A stretch of DNA of 64,000 bases from Polaribacter sp. NJDZ03 (lineage in GTDB: Bacteria; Bacteroidota; Bacteroidia; Flavobacteriales; Flavobacteriaceae). Below are positions 17,387 through 25,965 of this stretch, piece after piece (within the stretch, counting starts at the first letter, position 1; each line of letters opens with the position of its first letter). The position numbers were made by a program, and so were the translations under genes. The stretch is taken from positions 1,715,001 to 1,779,000 of the forward strand of contig NZ_CP079195.1 of assembly GCF_019263805.1 (NCBI RefSeq), read 5' to 3'. Below the pieces are notes generated by a model. The model was not told where the DNA came from, searched no databases, and worked only from the letters and a program-made list of their open reading frames with translations.

Positions 17387-17808
17387 TAATTATTTTTTAA
17401 TAACCAAGATGATGATTGTATTTTATCACCCAAACCATCAATCAAGTCAATATGTAATTCTTTACAAACAGGTACTTCAGGAATAGAATTATTATCTTGA
17501 TCTCCTCCATTAGCAAAACCTATTTGATACTCTTTTCCATACTTTTCATGAATAGCACGTATAGATGCACAAACCGTTCTATCGTTATCTACCGAAATCA
17601 TCGCTTTATCTACAGATTTAATGTTCTGCACAATAAACAAGCGTTCTTCTTCTTTTTGAAATTCCTTAGAACCTTTTAAGCCTCGTTGTAAATCACTATT
17701 TACAATTACAATTAATTCATCTGCTAAAGCCTTTGCATTATTAAAATACTCAAGATGCCCTTTATGAATTGGATTAAAATATCCTGATACTATAATAAGT
17801 TTTTTCAT
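17386..17808 (-). CDS. Cytidylyltransferase-like nucleotidyltransferase (TagD/RfaE-C type)
   Basis: A 140-residue single-domain HxGH nucleotidyltransferase. The signature SGYFNPIHKGHLEYF is at residues 8-22, VNSDLQRGLKG near 37-47 takes the place of the substrate loop, and the ERLFIV segment follows. The usual C-terminal ISSS loop appears as IQSSSWLL. Family members make CDP-glycerol, ADP-heptose or CDP-activated sugar alcohols; the substrate cannot be told here. A second, more TagD-like paralogue lies at 17927-18358. The TATATTTG sequence 8 bp upstream of the ATG (17817-17824) fits a Bacteroidota -7 box but has no matching -33 TTG. Confidence 0.78.
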   Translation of the reverse strand: MKKLIIVSGYFNPIHKGHLEYFNNAKALADELIVIVNSDLQRGLKGSKEFQKEEERLFIVQNIKSVDKAMISVDNDRTVCASIRAIHEKYGKEYQIGFANGGDQDNNSIPEVPVCKELHIDLIDGLGDKIQSSSWLLKNN

Positions 17809-17926
17809 TTATTTTGCAAATATAAATTAAATTATCTATCAGAAAAATAGGTGTTTTCACTCAATTTTTGGTCAATTATTAAATCGCCATATAAATGACA
17901 ACTTATCCCCAAAACCTGTAAAACAT

Positions 17927-18358
17927 TTATTTCTCTTTCTTTTTTAAATTCTCTTTCTCCTGAACTTCTTTACGCAGCCCACTACTAGAAAAACGGTGTT
18001 CTCTTTTATTAAAGTACAAGTCGATTCCTTTTTCTTCACAGTATTTTCTACCTGTAAATTGTTTACTCGCGTATTCGTCCCCTATAATTCTAACATCAAC
18101 CTTAAAAGATCTTAAGATATCTTCTAAATCTTGTTCTGTTGCATATGGTACAATTTCATCTACGTGCTTACATCCTTTTAGTTGTATGTATCTTTCTACG
18201 ACCGACTGTACTGGCATATTCTTTTCCGGACGATCTAAAGTAGGATCTGTCTGTATACCACAAATTAAATAATCACATTGTTCTTTTGCGTCTTCTAACA
18301 TTTTTACATGCCCTGCATGAAATAAATCAAAAGCACTAAAGGTTATCCCAACTTTCAT
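17927..18358 (-). CDS. Glycerol-3-phosphate cytidylyltransferase-like protein (TagD family)
   Basis: A 143-residue protein if started at the ATG 18358-18356; a TTG at 18376 would add six residues but overlaps a -7-like TATATTTG, so the ATG is preferred. HxGH motif FSAFDLFHAGHVKML near residues 8-22, the YIQLKGCKHVDEIVPY segment near 57-72 and the closing RFSSSGLR near 124 (the R-x-ISS-T/S equivalent) are typical of TagD-type enzymes. These make CDP-glycerol or a related CDP-alcohol. No TagF-like polymerase is visible, so the product may decorate the polysaccharide. The substrate is inferred. Confidence 0.8.
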   Translation of the reverse strand: MKVGITFSAFDLFHAGHVKMLEDAKEQCDYLICGIQTDPTLDRPEKNMPVQSVVERYIQLKGCKHVDEIVPYATEQDLEDILRSFKVDVRIIGDEYASKQFTGRKYCEEKGIDLYFNKREHRFSSSGLRKEVQEKENLKKKEK

Positions 18359-18652
18359 AAGTTTCTTTTTTGGCAAATATATGTTAATTATTTAATAATT
18401 TATTATACAGTAGTTTTTTCTTTAATTTCTTTAGTTACTTAAAGACTAAATAAAAACACAACCAACTAATTAACAACAACATAATAGTATTTTTATTAAG
18501 ACTAAAAAAGATTTTCCCTTCTTCTAAAACTTCAAATACTACTACTTAAAAACGATAAAAATCATGAATATTTCAAGACTTGAAAAACAATGAAATTTGA
18601 GAAAATTCTGTTCGAATAATTATTTAATAATTAGCTTACTTTAATCAGTATC

Positions 18653-19864
18653 CTATTTAATAATTCCACAAAAATCTAAAACTACTTTATCCCTATCGAT
18701 AGGCAATGTTTTAAATTCGTTATGCGCAACAAGATAAACAACAATATCTGCCTTGCTAAATGCTTCTTTATAATTTGTGATTTTATAAATATTATGTTCT
18801 GTAATATTTGGTTCTACAATAAAATACTCTTCGTTATTCGTATTTTGTAAAACTTTTTGGGCAATGTATTTTGCTGGAGATTCTCGTAAATCATCAATAT
18901 TTGGCTTAAATGCTAACCCCATTAAAGCAATACTTGGTTTTCTTCCGTGCTTTAATTCAAATTTTAATTTCTCATTCTGAATTTTCTCTGCACACCAAAA
19001 AGACTTATAGTTATTTACCTCTCTTGCCGTACCAATAATCTTAGATTCCATTGGATAATCTGACACAATAAAATAAGGATCTACCGCAATACAATGTCCG
19101 CCAACTCCACAAACGGGTTGTAAGATATTCACTCTCGGATGCTTGTTTGCTAAACTAATTAACTCCCAAACATTTATATCTGCTTTGTCACAAATTAGTG
19201 AAAGCTCATTCGCAAACGCAATTTGCACATCTCTAGAAGAATTCTCTGTCAACTTACACATTTCTGCCGTTCTTGCATTTGTAGAATGTAACGCTCCTTT
19301 TACAAATTGTTTGTAAAAATAAATGGCTTTTTGAGTAGATTTTTCATCCACTCCACCAATAACCCTATCATTATAAACCAACTCATGCATTACATTACCA
19401 GGTAAAACTCTTTCCGGACAATAAGCAATATGTAGCTTCCCTTCTAGCTCTGGTCTTAATGAATAAATAAGATTCATCATTTTTTCTGTTGTACCTATCG
19501 GTGATGTAGATTCTATAATATATAAATCGTCTTCTTTTAAAAGCGGAATAATATTTTTAGTAGCAACTTCTACATAAGAAATATCTGGTTCATGATTTCC
19601 TTTAAAAGGGGTTGGTACCACAATTAAATAAGTAGCTGCTTCAACTGGCTTTATGTCTGCTTTTAGAAAACCTTTTTTTACGGCTTCTTCTACAGCAACA
19701 TCTAAACTTGGTTCTACAATGTGTATTTTTCCTTGGTTAATGGTATCTACAACATGTTGATTAACATCAACACCATGAACTTGAATTCCGTTTTGCGCAA
19801 TTAATGCGGATGTTGGCAAACCAATATACCCTAAACCTATCGTTACAACTTCTACTTTTTTCAT
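18653..19864 (-). CDS. wecC: UDP-N-acetyl-D-mannosamine dehydrogenase
   Basis: A 403-residue NAD-dependent four-electron dehydrogenase converting UDP-ManNAc to UDP-ManNAcA. The Rossmann loop TIGLGYIGLPTSALIA is at residues 8-23, VVPTPFKGNHEPDISYV near 87-103, ESTSPIGTTE near 120, and the catalytic cysteine is in CGVGGHCIAVDPYF near 256. It overlaps the wecB stop by one base (TAATG) and wecB makes its substrate, so assignment is firm. The 276 bp downstream (18377-18652) carry no gene and no clear terminator. Confidence 0.93.
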   Translation of the reverse strand: MKKVEVVTIGLGYIGLPTSALIAQNGIQVHGVDVNQHVVDTINQGKIHIVEPSLDVAVEEAVKKGFLKADIKPVEAATYLIVVPTPFKGNHEPDISYVEVATKNIIPLLKEDDLYIIESTSPIGTTEKMMNLIYSLRPELEGKLHIAYCPERVLPGNVMHELVYNDRVIGGVDEKSTQKAIYFYKQFVKGALHSTNARTAEMCKLTENSSRDVQIAFANELSLICDKADINVWELISLANKHPRVNILQPVCGVGGHCIAVDPYFIVSDYPMESKIIGTAREVNNYKSFWCAEKIQNEKLKFELKHGRKPSIALMGLAFKPNIDDLRESPAKYIAQKVLQNTNNEEYFIVEPNITEHNIYKITNYKEAFSKADIVVYLVAHNEFKTLPIDRDKVVLDFCGIIK

Positions 19865-20985
19865 TACTCTAAATTTGAAATAAATTCAATGATTCTCATG
19901 CACGCTTTACCATCTCCATAAGGATTATGTAAAGAACTCATAGATTCATATTTTTGGATATCATCTAACAACCCTTGCGCTTCTTTTACAATTTTAGCTT
20001 TATCTGTACCAACTAAAATAACGGTTCCAGCCTCTACCGCTTCTGGTCTTTCTGTGGTATCTCGCATTACTAAAACAGGCTTCCCTAAACTTGGTGCTTC
20101 TTCTTGCACACCTCCACTATCTGTTATTATTAAGTACGATTGATTCATTAACCAAACAAATGATGGATAAGACAATGGTTTTACCAAATGAATATTATCT
20201 ACATCACCCAACAACTCATTTACTGGCTTTAAAACATTCGGATTTAAATGAACCGGATACACAATCTCCACATCAGGATTATTGACAGCAATTTCTTTAA
20301 GTGCTCCACAAATATTTATAAATCCCTCACCGTGGTTTTCTCTTCTATGTCCTGTTACTAATATAATTCTTTTATCAAAATTAACTTTACTTTTAATTTC
20401 TTTAACATCATTATTATCTAAATTATCTACCCTACTAGAACTTTCTAATAAAGCATCAATAACCGTATTACCAGTAATTAAAATATTTTCTTCGGATATA
20501 TTTTCTTGTAAAAGATTTTCTTTAGATTTTATTGTAGGTGCAAAGTGATAGGTTGCAACTCTACCAGCAACCTGACGATTCATTTCTTCCGGAAAAGGAG
20601 ACAACATATTATTGGTTCGCAAACCTGCTTCTACATGACATACTTTTGCTCCGGCATAAAAACCGGCAATACTTGCTGCCATAGTAGTAGTGGTATCTCC
20701 ATGCACAAAAACATAGTCTGGTTTATACGATTCTAAAATAGGTTTTAATCCAGAAATTACTTCTCCTGTTAAGTTGTATAAATTTTGATTTGGTTTCATT
20801 AAACACAAATCGAAATCTGGAGTAATATCAAAAAAACTTAAAACCTGGTCTAACATTTCTCTGTGCTGACCCGTTACACAAACTTTAGTTTCAAACCTTT
20901 TGTCTGCTAAAAACTGATTTACTAAAGGTGCCATTTTAATAGCTTCTGGCCTTGTTCCGAAAATTAAAAGGTTCTTTTTTTTCAT
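19864..20985 (-). CDS. wecB: UDP-N-acetylglucosamine 2-epimerase (non-hydrolysing)
   Basis: A 373-residue enzyme interconverting UDP-GlcNAc and UDP-ManNAc. It starts with IFGTRPEAIKMAPLV (residues 8-22), has VHGDTTTTMAASIAGFY near 94, HVEAGLRTNN near 118, TGHRRENHGEG near 211 and the UDP-binding TDSGGVQEEAPSLGKPV near 285 with RDTTERPE. This set is complete and diagnostic. It is translationally coupled to wecC. A 115-bp gap separates it from the WlbA-like gene upstream. Confidence 0.95.
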   Translation of the reverse strand: MKKKNLLIFGTRPEAIKMAPLVNQFLADKRFETKVCVTGQHREMLDQVLSFFDITPDFDLCLMKPNQNLYNLTGEVISGLKPILESYKPDYVFVHGDTTTTMAASIAGFYAGAKVCHVEAGLRTNNMLSPFPEEMNRQVAGRVATYHFAPTIKSKENLLQENISEENILITGNTVIDALLESSSRVDNLDNNDVKEIKSKVNFDKRIILVTGHRRENHGEGFINICGALKEIAVNNPDVEIVYPVHLNPNVLKPVNELLGDVDNIHLVKPLSYPSFVWLMNQSYLIITDSGGVQEEAPSLGKPVLVMRDTTERPEAVEAGTVILVGTDKAKIVKEAQGLLDDIQKYESMSSLHNPYGDGKACMRIIEFISNLE

Positions 20986-21100
20986 TATTTTTATTCAAAA
21001 TAATTTGACATTATGATGTTTCTTTTTCAGGAAAACCATCCTTATCATCAATAATAACAAATTATAGGTAAGTTAATTTTTATTTAGAAAATTCCTTTTA

Positions 21101-22030
21101 TTAAACAAACAGATGTTTTTCACCCATTGTACTAATTGCCGCATTTCTAATATTATGAACTATTTTAATAGATTCTTCCGAGTCTTTTAATCCAAACCCA
21201 TTTCCTTTTAATATTTCTTGGTAACTTATAGTATGTAAATCTGTAAAACCCGCACTAAACTCTAATTCTTCATTATCAATAGCTATAGATCTAAAAGTTC
21301 TTTGTCCTTTTTCTTTTATGTCTTGCGGTAAATCTTCTTCATTAATGGATAAAAACCAACGTACTCTAGCGTTTTTAAATTCTAAATATCCGGCAGATTT
21401 ATCTTTTTCTCTAAGATGTACAATATTTTCTTGTACTTCTCCAAAAATCCAAGTCAGCATGTCGTAAAAATGGACTCCAATATTTGTAGCAATTCCTCCC
21501 GACTTACTCTCATCTCCTTTCCAAGAAATATCGTACCATTTGCCTCTAGAGGTAATATATGTTAAATCTACATCGTACTTACCAGCTTTATTTTCTAAAG
21601 CTACTTTGTTTTTTAAAGCAATAATACTTGGGTGTAATCTTAATTGCAGAATGGTATGTATTTTCTGACCAGATTCTTTTTCTATATCTTTTAACGCATC
21701 AACATTCCAAGGGTTTAAAACTAAAGGTTTTTCACAAATAGCATCCGCACCTCTTCTTAAAGCCATTCTAATATGAGAATCATGTAAATAATTTGGTGTA
21801 CAAATACTTACGTAATCTAAATGCGTACCTCCTCTTTTTAGTTTTTCTATATGACGATCAAATCGTTCAAATTCTACAAAAAAATCTGCTTTCGGAAAAA
21901 AACTATCCATCACACCAACGCTATCAAACTTATCTAAAGCTGCAATCAGCTGATTATCTGTTTCCTTAATAGCTCTTAAATGTCTTGGCGCAATATACCC
22001 TGCAGCTCCTATTAATGCAAAATTCTTCAT
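21101..22030 (-). CDS. WlbA/WbpB-type UDP-HexNAcA 3-dehydrogenase (Gfo/Idh/MocA family)
   Basis: A 309-residue oxidoreductase. It opens with FALIGAAGYIAPRHLRAIK (residues 3-21), where the IAPRH segment is typical of WlbA, followed by SICTPNYLHDSHI near 96 and the EKP motif in ICEKPLVLNPWN near 118-129. WlbA oxidises C3 of UDP-GlcNAcA using 2-oxoglutarate-recycled NAD; an aminotransferase (WlbC) and an acetyltransferase (WlbB) then give UDP-2,3-diNAc-glucuronate. Neither partner is next to it here. It lies 3 bp after the TviB-type dehydrogenase that would supply its substrate. Confidence 0.85.
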   Translation of the reverse strand: MKNFALIGAAGYIAPRHLRAIKETDNQLIAALDKFDSVGVMDSFFPKADFFVEFERFDRHIEKLKRGGTHLDYVSICTPNYLHDSHIRMALRRGADAICEKPLVLNPWNVDALKDIEKESGQKIHTILQLRLHPSIIALKNKVALENKAGKYDVDLTYITSRGKWYDISWKGDESKSGGIATNIGVHFYDMLTWIFGEVQENIVHLREKDKSAGYLEFKNARVRWFLSINEEDLPQDIKEKGQRTFRSIAIDNEELEFSAGFTDLHTISYQEILKGNGFGLKDSEESIKIVHNIRNAAISTMGEKHLFV

Positions 22031-22033
22031 TCT

Positions 22034-23317
22034 TTATAGTGATTTATCTACGAGTTTAGAATCTAAGAAATTCTTTACATCGTATACTATTGATTTTTCT
22101 TTTTTTATGTCAGCAAAATCCAAGCTAAGAAACTCTTTGTGAGCAACAACTAAAATAACAGCATCAAATTTCTTTTTAGGTAAAACAGTACTAGACTCTA
22201 ACTGATACTCTCTTTGAACTTCCGCAGCATTTGCATGAGGATCAAAAATAGTTACATTAGCTCCGTATTCTTTTAATTCATAAATAAGATCTACTGCCTT
22301 TGTATTTCTAACATCCGGACAATTCTCTTTAAAAGTAATTCCTAAAACTAAAACTTCAGCTCCTTTTACTTCAACATCTCTCTGAATCATCAACTTAGCA
22401 ACCTCAGAAGCAACATATCTCCCCATTCCATCATTTACACGTCTACCTGCCAAAATTATTTCTGGATGATACCCATATTCTTGTGCTTTTTGAGCTAAAT
22501 AATAAGGATCTACACCAATACAGTGTCCACCAACTAAACCTGGTTTAAAAGGTAAAAAGTTCCATTTTGTTCCCGCAGCTTTTAAAACATCTTGTGTATT
22601 GATATCCATTAATCCAAAAATCTTAGCCAACTCATTTACAAATGCAATATTAATATCTCTCTGAGAATTCTCTATCACTTTTGCAGCTTCAGCAACTTTA
22701 ATTGAAGGTGCTAAATGTGTACCTGCAGTAATTACAGAAGCATATAAATCATTCACTTTTTCGCCTACTTCTTTTGTAGAACCAGAGGTAACTTTTAATA
22801 TTTTTTCTACGGTGTGCTTTTTATCTCCCGGGTTTATTCTTTCTGGAGAATACCCCACAAAAAAGTCTTTATTAAACACCAAACCAGAAACTCTTTCTAA
22901 AATAGGCACACAGTCTTCTTCTGTTGCACCAGGATATACCGTAGATTCATAAATGACGATATCTCCTTTTTTCATAACGCTTCCAACCGTTTCACTTGCT
23001 TTTATTAAAGGCGTTAAAACAGGTCTATTATTTTTATCTACTGGCGTAGGAACCGTAACAACATAATAATTACATTCTTTTAATTCTTCTAAACTAGAAG
23101 TTACAAACAACCCTAAATCATTGTTATTTTCAGTAAGAATCACTTTATCTAAAAGATCTTTAGAAATCTCTCTAGTAACATCTTTACCTTGCTTCAATTC
23201 TTCTACCCTAGTTTGATTGATATCAAAACCAACAACAGAAAATTTTGTTGCAAAAAGCCTTGCTAATGGTAAGCCAACATAGCCCAAACCAATAATACCT
23301 ATTTTAATTTTACTCAT
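22034..23317 (-). CDS. UDP-N-acetyl-hexosamine 6-dehydrogenase (TviB/WbpA/WbpO type)
   Basis: A 427-residue NAD-dependent nucleotide-sugar dehydrogenase. The loop GIIGLGYVGLPLARLFA is at residues 7-23, the VPTPVDKNNRPDL-type segment appears as VPTPVDKNNRPVLTPL near 90, ESTVYPGATEE near 124, and the active cysteine is in LVGGHCIGVDPYYLA near 268. This is the TviB/VipA subtype, which oxidises UDP-GlcNAc or UDP-GalNAc to the uronic acid. It overlaps the upstream 4-epimerase gene by 8 bp, as in tviB-tviC and wbpO-wbpP pairs. Confidence 0.9.
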   Translation of the reverse strand: MSKIKIGIIGLGYVGLPLARLFATKFSVVGFDINQTRVEELKQGKDVTREISKDLLDKVILTENNNDLGLFVTSSLEELKECNYYVVTVPTPVDKNNRPVLTPLIKASETVGSVMKKGDIVIYESTVYPGATEEDCVPILERVSGLVFNKDFFVGYSPERINPGDKKHTVEKILKVTSGSTKEVGEKVNDLYASVITAGTHLAPSIKVAEAAKVIENSQRDINIAFVNELAKIFGLMDINTQDVLKAAGTKWNFLPFKPGLVGGHCIGVDPYYLAQKAQEYGYHPEIILAGRRVNDGMGRYVASEVAKLMIQRDVEVKGAEVLVLGITFKENCPDVRNTKAVDLIYELKEYGANVTIFDPHANAAEVQREYQLESSTVLPKKKFDAVILVVAHKEFLSLDFADIKKEKSIVYDVKNFLDSKLVDKSL

Positions 23318-24299
23318 CCTTTAAGTTTTTCCAATACCAATCTATTGATTCTTTTAATCCTTCTTTTAAAGAAAATTTTGGGTTATAATTTAATAATTTC
23401 TTAGCTTTTGATATATCTGCATGAGAATGCGGAATGTCTCCAATTCTATTAGGACCAAAAACAACTTCTACATCCTTAATTTTAGAATTATACTTAGATA
23501 AGTATTCCTTTAAAGAATCACATAAATGTATTAAAGTATTTCTATCTCCAAATGCTACGTTGTATATTTCATTAGCAGCCTCTTTATCTGCTACTAAACT
23601 TAGTAAGTTTGCCTCAATAACGTTGTCTATGTACGTAAAATCTCTAGAAAAAGAACCATCTCCATTTACAACAGGAGATTCTAAATTCATAAACTGACTT
23701 ACAAACTTAGGTATTACTGCTGCATACGCTCCATTAGCATCTTGCTTTCTACCAAAAACATTAAAATATCTTAAGCCAATTGTTTCTAAACCATACGTTT
23801 TACCAAAAACATCTGCATATAATTCATTTACATATTTGGTAACCGCATAAGGAGATAAAGGTTTCCCTATTACGTCTTCTACTTTTGGTAACGATTCAGA
23901 ATCTCCATACGTAGACGAACTTGCTGCAAACACAAATCTTTTTACATCATTATCCCTTGCCGCAACTAACATATTTAAAAAACCAGTAACATTAACATCA
24001 TTGGTAGTAATAGGATCTTTAATAGATCTTGGCACAGAACCCAGTGCTGCTTGGTGCAAAATATAATCTACTCCAGAAGCAGCCAACTTACAGTCTTCTA
24101 AACTTCTAATATCCCCATTAATTAACGTAAAATTCGGGTTTTCTTTTAAATGTTCAATATTCTCTCTTTTCCCTGTAGAGAAATTATCTAAACAGACTAC
24201 TGTATTCTTTTTCTCAAGTAAAACCTCGCAAAGATTAGAACCGATAAAACCAGCTCCACCTGTAACAAGTATTTTTTTTCCTGATAATTTTATATCCAT
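23310..24299 (-). CDS. UDP-GlcNAc/UDP-GlcNAcA 4-epimerase (TviC/WbpP type)
   Basis: A 329-residue extended SDR epimerase. It has the NAD loop VTGGAGFIGSNLCEVLLEK (residues 13-31), CLDNFSTGKRENI near 36-48, AASSSTYGDSE near 124 and the catalytic YAVTKYVNELYA near 150. The motif set is that of UDP-N-acetylglucosamine 4-epimerases such as WbpP and TviC. It is the first gene of the 24-kb minus-strand polysaccharide region. A TATATTTG box lies 35 bp upstream. Confidence 0.9.
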   Translation of the reverse strand: MDIKLSGKKILVTGGAGFIGSNLCEVLLEKKNTVVCLDNFSTGKRENIEHLKENPNFTLINGDIRSLEDCKLAASGVDYILHQAALGSVPRSIKDPITTNDVNVTGFLNMLVAARDNDVKRFVFAASSSTYGDSESLPKVEDVIGKPLSPYAVTKYVNELYADVFGKTYGLETIGLRYFNVFGRKQDANGAYAAVIPKFVSQFMNLESPVVNGDGSFSRDFTYIDNVIEANLLSLVADKEAANEIYNVAFGDRNTLIHLCDSLKEYLSKYNSKIKDVEVVFGPNRIGDIPHSHADISKAKKLLNYNPKFSLKEGLKESIDWYWKNLKDE

Positions 24300-24333
24300 T
24301 AATATTTTTTTAGCTTTTTTTTTTATAAAGAAA

Positions 24334-24341
24334 CAAATATA
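24334..24341 (-). promoter_or_regulatory. Candidate -7 box of the polysaccharide operon
   Basis: On the minus strand this reads TATATTTG, a perfect TAnnTTTG -7 element, 35 bp before the first gene of the locus. No TTG is found at the expected 17-21 bp further upstream, so the promoter assignment is only partial. Confidence 0.45.
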
Positions 24342-24384
24342 ATAAAAGAATCATTGTCGACTTTACCAAAACCTATTAAAAACA

Positions 24385-24415
24385 AAAAATCCTTCACATA
24401 AATGTGAAGGATTTT
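24385..24415 (-). terminator. Intrinsic terminator of tRNA-Val copy 1
   Basis: ATCCTTCACAT and ATGTGAAGGAT form an 11-bp perfect stem with a 1-2 nt loop, followed on the minus strand by a T-run. It directly follows the 3' end of the tRNA and is identical to the copy at 24585-24615. Confidence 0.85.
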
Positions 24416-24419
24416 GCTT

Positions 24420-24497
24420 TGGTGGGCAATGAGGGATTCGAACCCCCGACCCTCTCGGTGTAAACGAGATGCTCTGAACCAACTGAGCTAATTGCCC
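24420..24497 (-). tRNA. tRNA-Val (anticodon TAC), copy 1
   Basis: The minus strand folds as a full cloverleaf of 78 nt: acceptor GGGCAAT/ATTGCCC, D stem GCTC/GAGC, anticodon stem TCTCG/CGAGA with loop TTTACAC (anticodon TAC, reading GTA), T arm with TTCGAAT, discriminator A and an encoded CCA end. It is identical over the tRNA to the copy exactly 200 bp away. Confidence 0.96.
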
Positions 24498-24507
24498 TAA
24501 GCGGCTG

Positions 24508-24537
24508 CAAATATAACACATTATTTAGATCTACCAA
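24508..24537 (-). promoter_or_regulatory. Promoter of tRNA-Val copy 1 (TTG-N19-TATATTTG)
   Basis: On the minus strand TTG (24537-24535) is followed by exactly 19 bp and then TATATTTG (24515-24508), 10 bp before the tRNA 5' end. This is the Bacteroidota housekeeping promoter. Confidence 0.85.
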
Positions 24538-24584
24538 ATAAAACTAAAAATAATTTCATTTTTTTTTGAAATTATCTAAAAACA

Positions 24585-24615
24585 AAAAATCCTTCACATA
24601 AATGTGAAGGATTTT
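24585..24615 (-). terminator. Intrinsic terminator of tRNA-Val copy 2
   Basis: It has the same ATCCTTCACAT/ATGTGAAGGAT stem and T-run as copy 1 and is placed directly after the second tRNA-Val. Confidence 0.85.
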
Positions 24616-24619
24616 GCTT

Positions 24620-24697
24620 TGGTGGGCAATGAGGGATTCGAACCCCCGACCCTCTCGGTGTAAACGAGATGCTCTGAACCAACTGAGCTAATTGCCC
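24620..24697 (-). tRNA. tRNA-Val (anticodon TAC), copy 2
   Basis: A 78-nt cloverleaf identical to copy 1, with encoded CCA, anticodon TAC and its own promoter and terminator. The two genes with their flanks form a 200-bp tandem duplication. The flanks differ slightly (GCGGCTGC versus GCGGTTGC), so the tRNA bodies are more conserved than the spacer. Confidence 0.96.
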
Positions 24698-24707
24698 TAA
24701 GCGGTTG

Positions 24708-24737
24708 CAAATATAGAACTTATTTTAGTTCTACCAA
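24708..24737 (-). promoter_or_regulatory. Promoter of tRNA-Val copy 2 (TTG-N19-TATATTTG)
   Basis: TTG at 24737-24735 and TATATTTG at 24715-24708 on the minus strand, spacer exactly 19 bp, as in copy 1 although the spacer sequence differs. Confidence 0.85.
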
Positions 24738-24756
24738 GTAAAAAATGATATTTTAT

Positions 24757-25965
24757 TTAAATAATTTCAGCTACCACAAAAGTACTTCCTCCTACATAAA
24801 TGATATCTGCCTGATTTGCATTCAGTAACGCGTCTTCAAAGGCTTCTTTTACCGAAGGATATTTTTTTCCAATTAAATGAAATTCTTTTGCTTGTTCTTG
24901 CAAAACAGCCTCACACATACCTCTTGGAATATCTGGTTTACAATAATAATAATGTGCGTCTTTAGGAAAAAGTGGTAAAACCTCTTCTAATTTCTTATCC
25001 GAAACAACCCCTAAAACAAAATGTATCTTTTTAAATGATTCTTTTTCTAATTGCTTTAAAACAATACTTAAACCATCTTTATTATGCGCAGTATCGCAAA
25101 TTACTTTTGGTTGCTCTTGTAAAATCTGCCACCTACCTTTTAAATTGGTATTCTCAACAACCTTCAACAATCCTTGTTCGATGTTTTCTGTAGATATCGT
25201 GAATCCTTTTAATTTTTGAATGGCTGCAACAGCTGTTTTTGTATTTTTCTTTTGATAATCGCCTAACAAATCTGTTTGATAACTTTTACCATCATCCGAA
25301 GCAAAACAAATAGACGCTTTGCATTCTTCCGCTTTCCCGATAAAAACCTTTTTAACAGCTTGTTGCTCCTCTCCTATTACCACAGGAACATTCATTTTAA
25401 TAATACCTGCTTTTTCAAAAGCGATTTCAGGCAAGGTCTCTCCCAAAAACTGCGTATGATCTAAACCAATATTGGTAATTACAGAAACCTCTGGAGTAAT
25501 AATGTTCGTAGAATCTAATCTTCCTCCCAAACCGACTTCTATAATAGCAATGTCTACTTTTTCTTCTGCGAAATAATCAAAAGCCAAACCCACCGTCATT
25601 TCAAAAAAAGACAGTCTTTGTTTTTCTAAAAAACCTTTATGTTCTTTTATAAAAGATGAAACTTTTGTTTCAGGAATTTCAAAACCATTGATTCTAATTC
25701 TTTCTGTAAAATTCTTTAAGTGAGGCGAAGTATACAAACCCACCTTGTAACCTGCTTCTTGTAAAATAGAGGCCAACATGTGGCTTGTAGATCCTTTTCC
25801 GTTGGTACCACCAACATGAATTGATTTGAACTTTTTTTCTGGGAACTGCAATTCTTTAGAAAGCGCTAAAGTATTGGTTAAATCTTTTTTGAATGCTGTT
25901 TTACCTTCTCTTTGGTACATCGGTAATTGTGCAAACATCCAATCTAATGTTTGTTTATAAGTCAT
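24757..25965 (-). CDS. folC: Bifunctional folylpolyglutamate synthase/dihydrofolate synthase
   Basis: A 402-residue Mur-ligase-family enzyme adding glutamate to dihydropteroate and to reduced folates, with ATP, in the cytoplasm. The P-loop VGGTNGKGSTSHMLASIL is near residues 51-68, IIEVGLGGRLDSTNI near 140-154, ITNIGLDHTQFLG near 162-174 and the CDTAHNKDG segment near 289 begins the C-terminal domain. Length and motif order are normal. The 201 bp upstream (25966-26166) hold no gene; I see no clear promoter there. Confidence 0.95.
   Translation of the reverse strand: MTYKQTLDWMFAQLPMYQREGKTAFKKDLTNTLALSKELQFPEKKFKSIHVGGTNGKGSTSHMLASILQEAGYKVGLYTSPHLKNFTERIRINGFEIPETKVSSFIKEHKGFLEKQRLSFFEMTVGLAFDYFAEEKVDIAIIEVGLGGRLDSTNIITPEVSVITNIGLDHTQFLGETLPEIAFEKAGIIKMNVPVVIGEEQQAVKKVFIGKAEECKASICFASDDGKSYQTDLLGDYQKKNTKTAVAAIQKLKGFTISTENIEQGLLKVVENTNLKGRWQILQEQPKVICDTAHNKDGLSIVLKQLEKESFKKIHFVLGVVSDKKLEEVLPLFPKDAHYYYCKPDIPRGMCEAVLQEQAKEFHLIGKKYPSVKEAFEDALLNANQADIIYVGGSTFVVAEII

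Noticed and set aside
24385..24697. tRNA pair as an integration site of a genomic island
   Set aside because: No integrase gene and no partial tRNA copy at a distance; the second copy is complete with promoter and terminator, so simple tandem duplication explains it.
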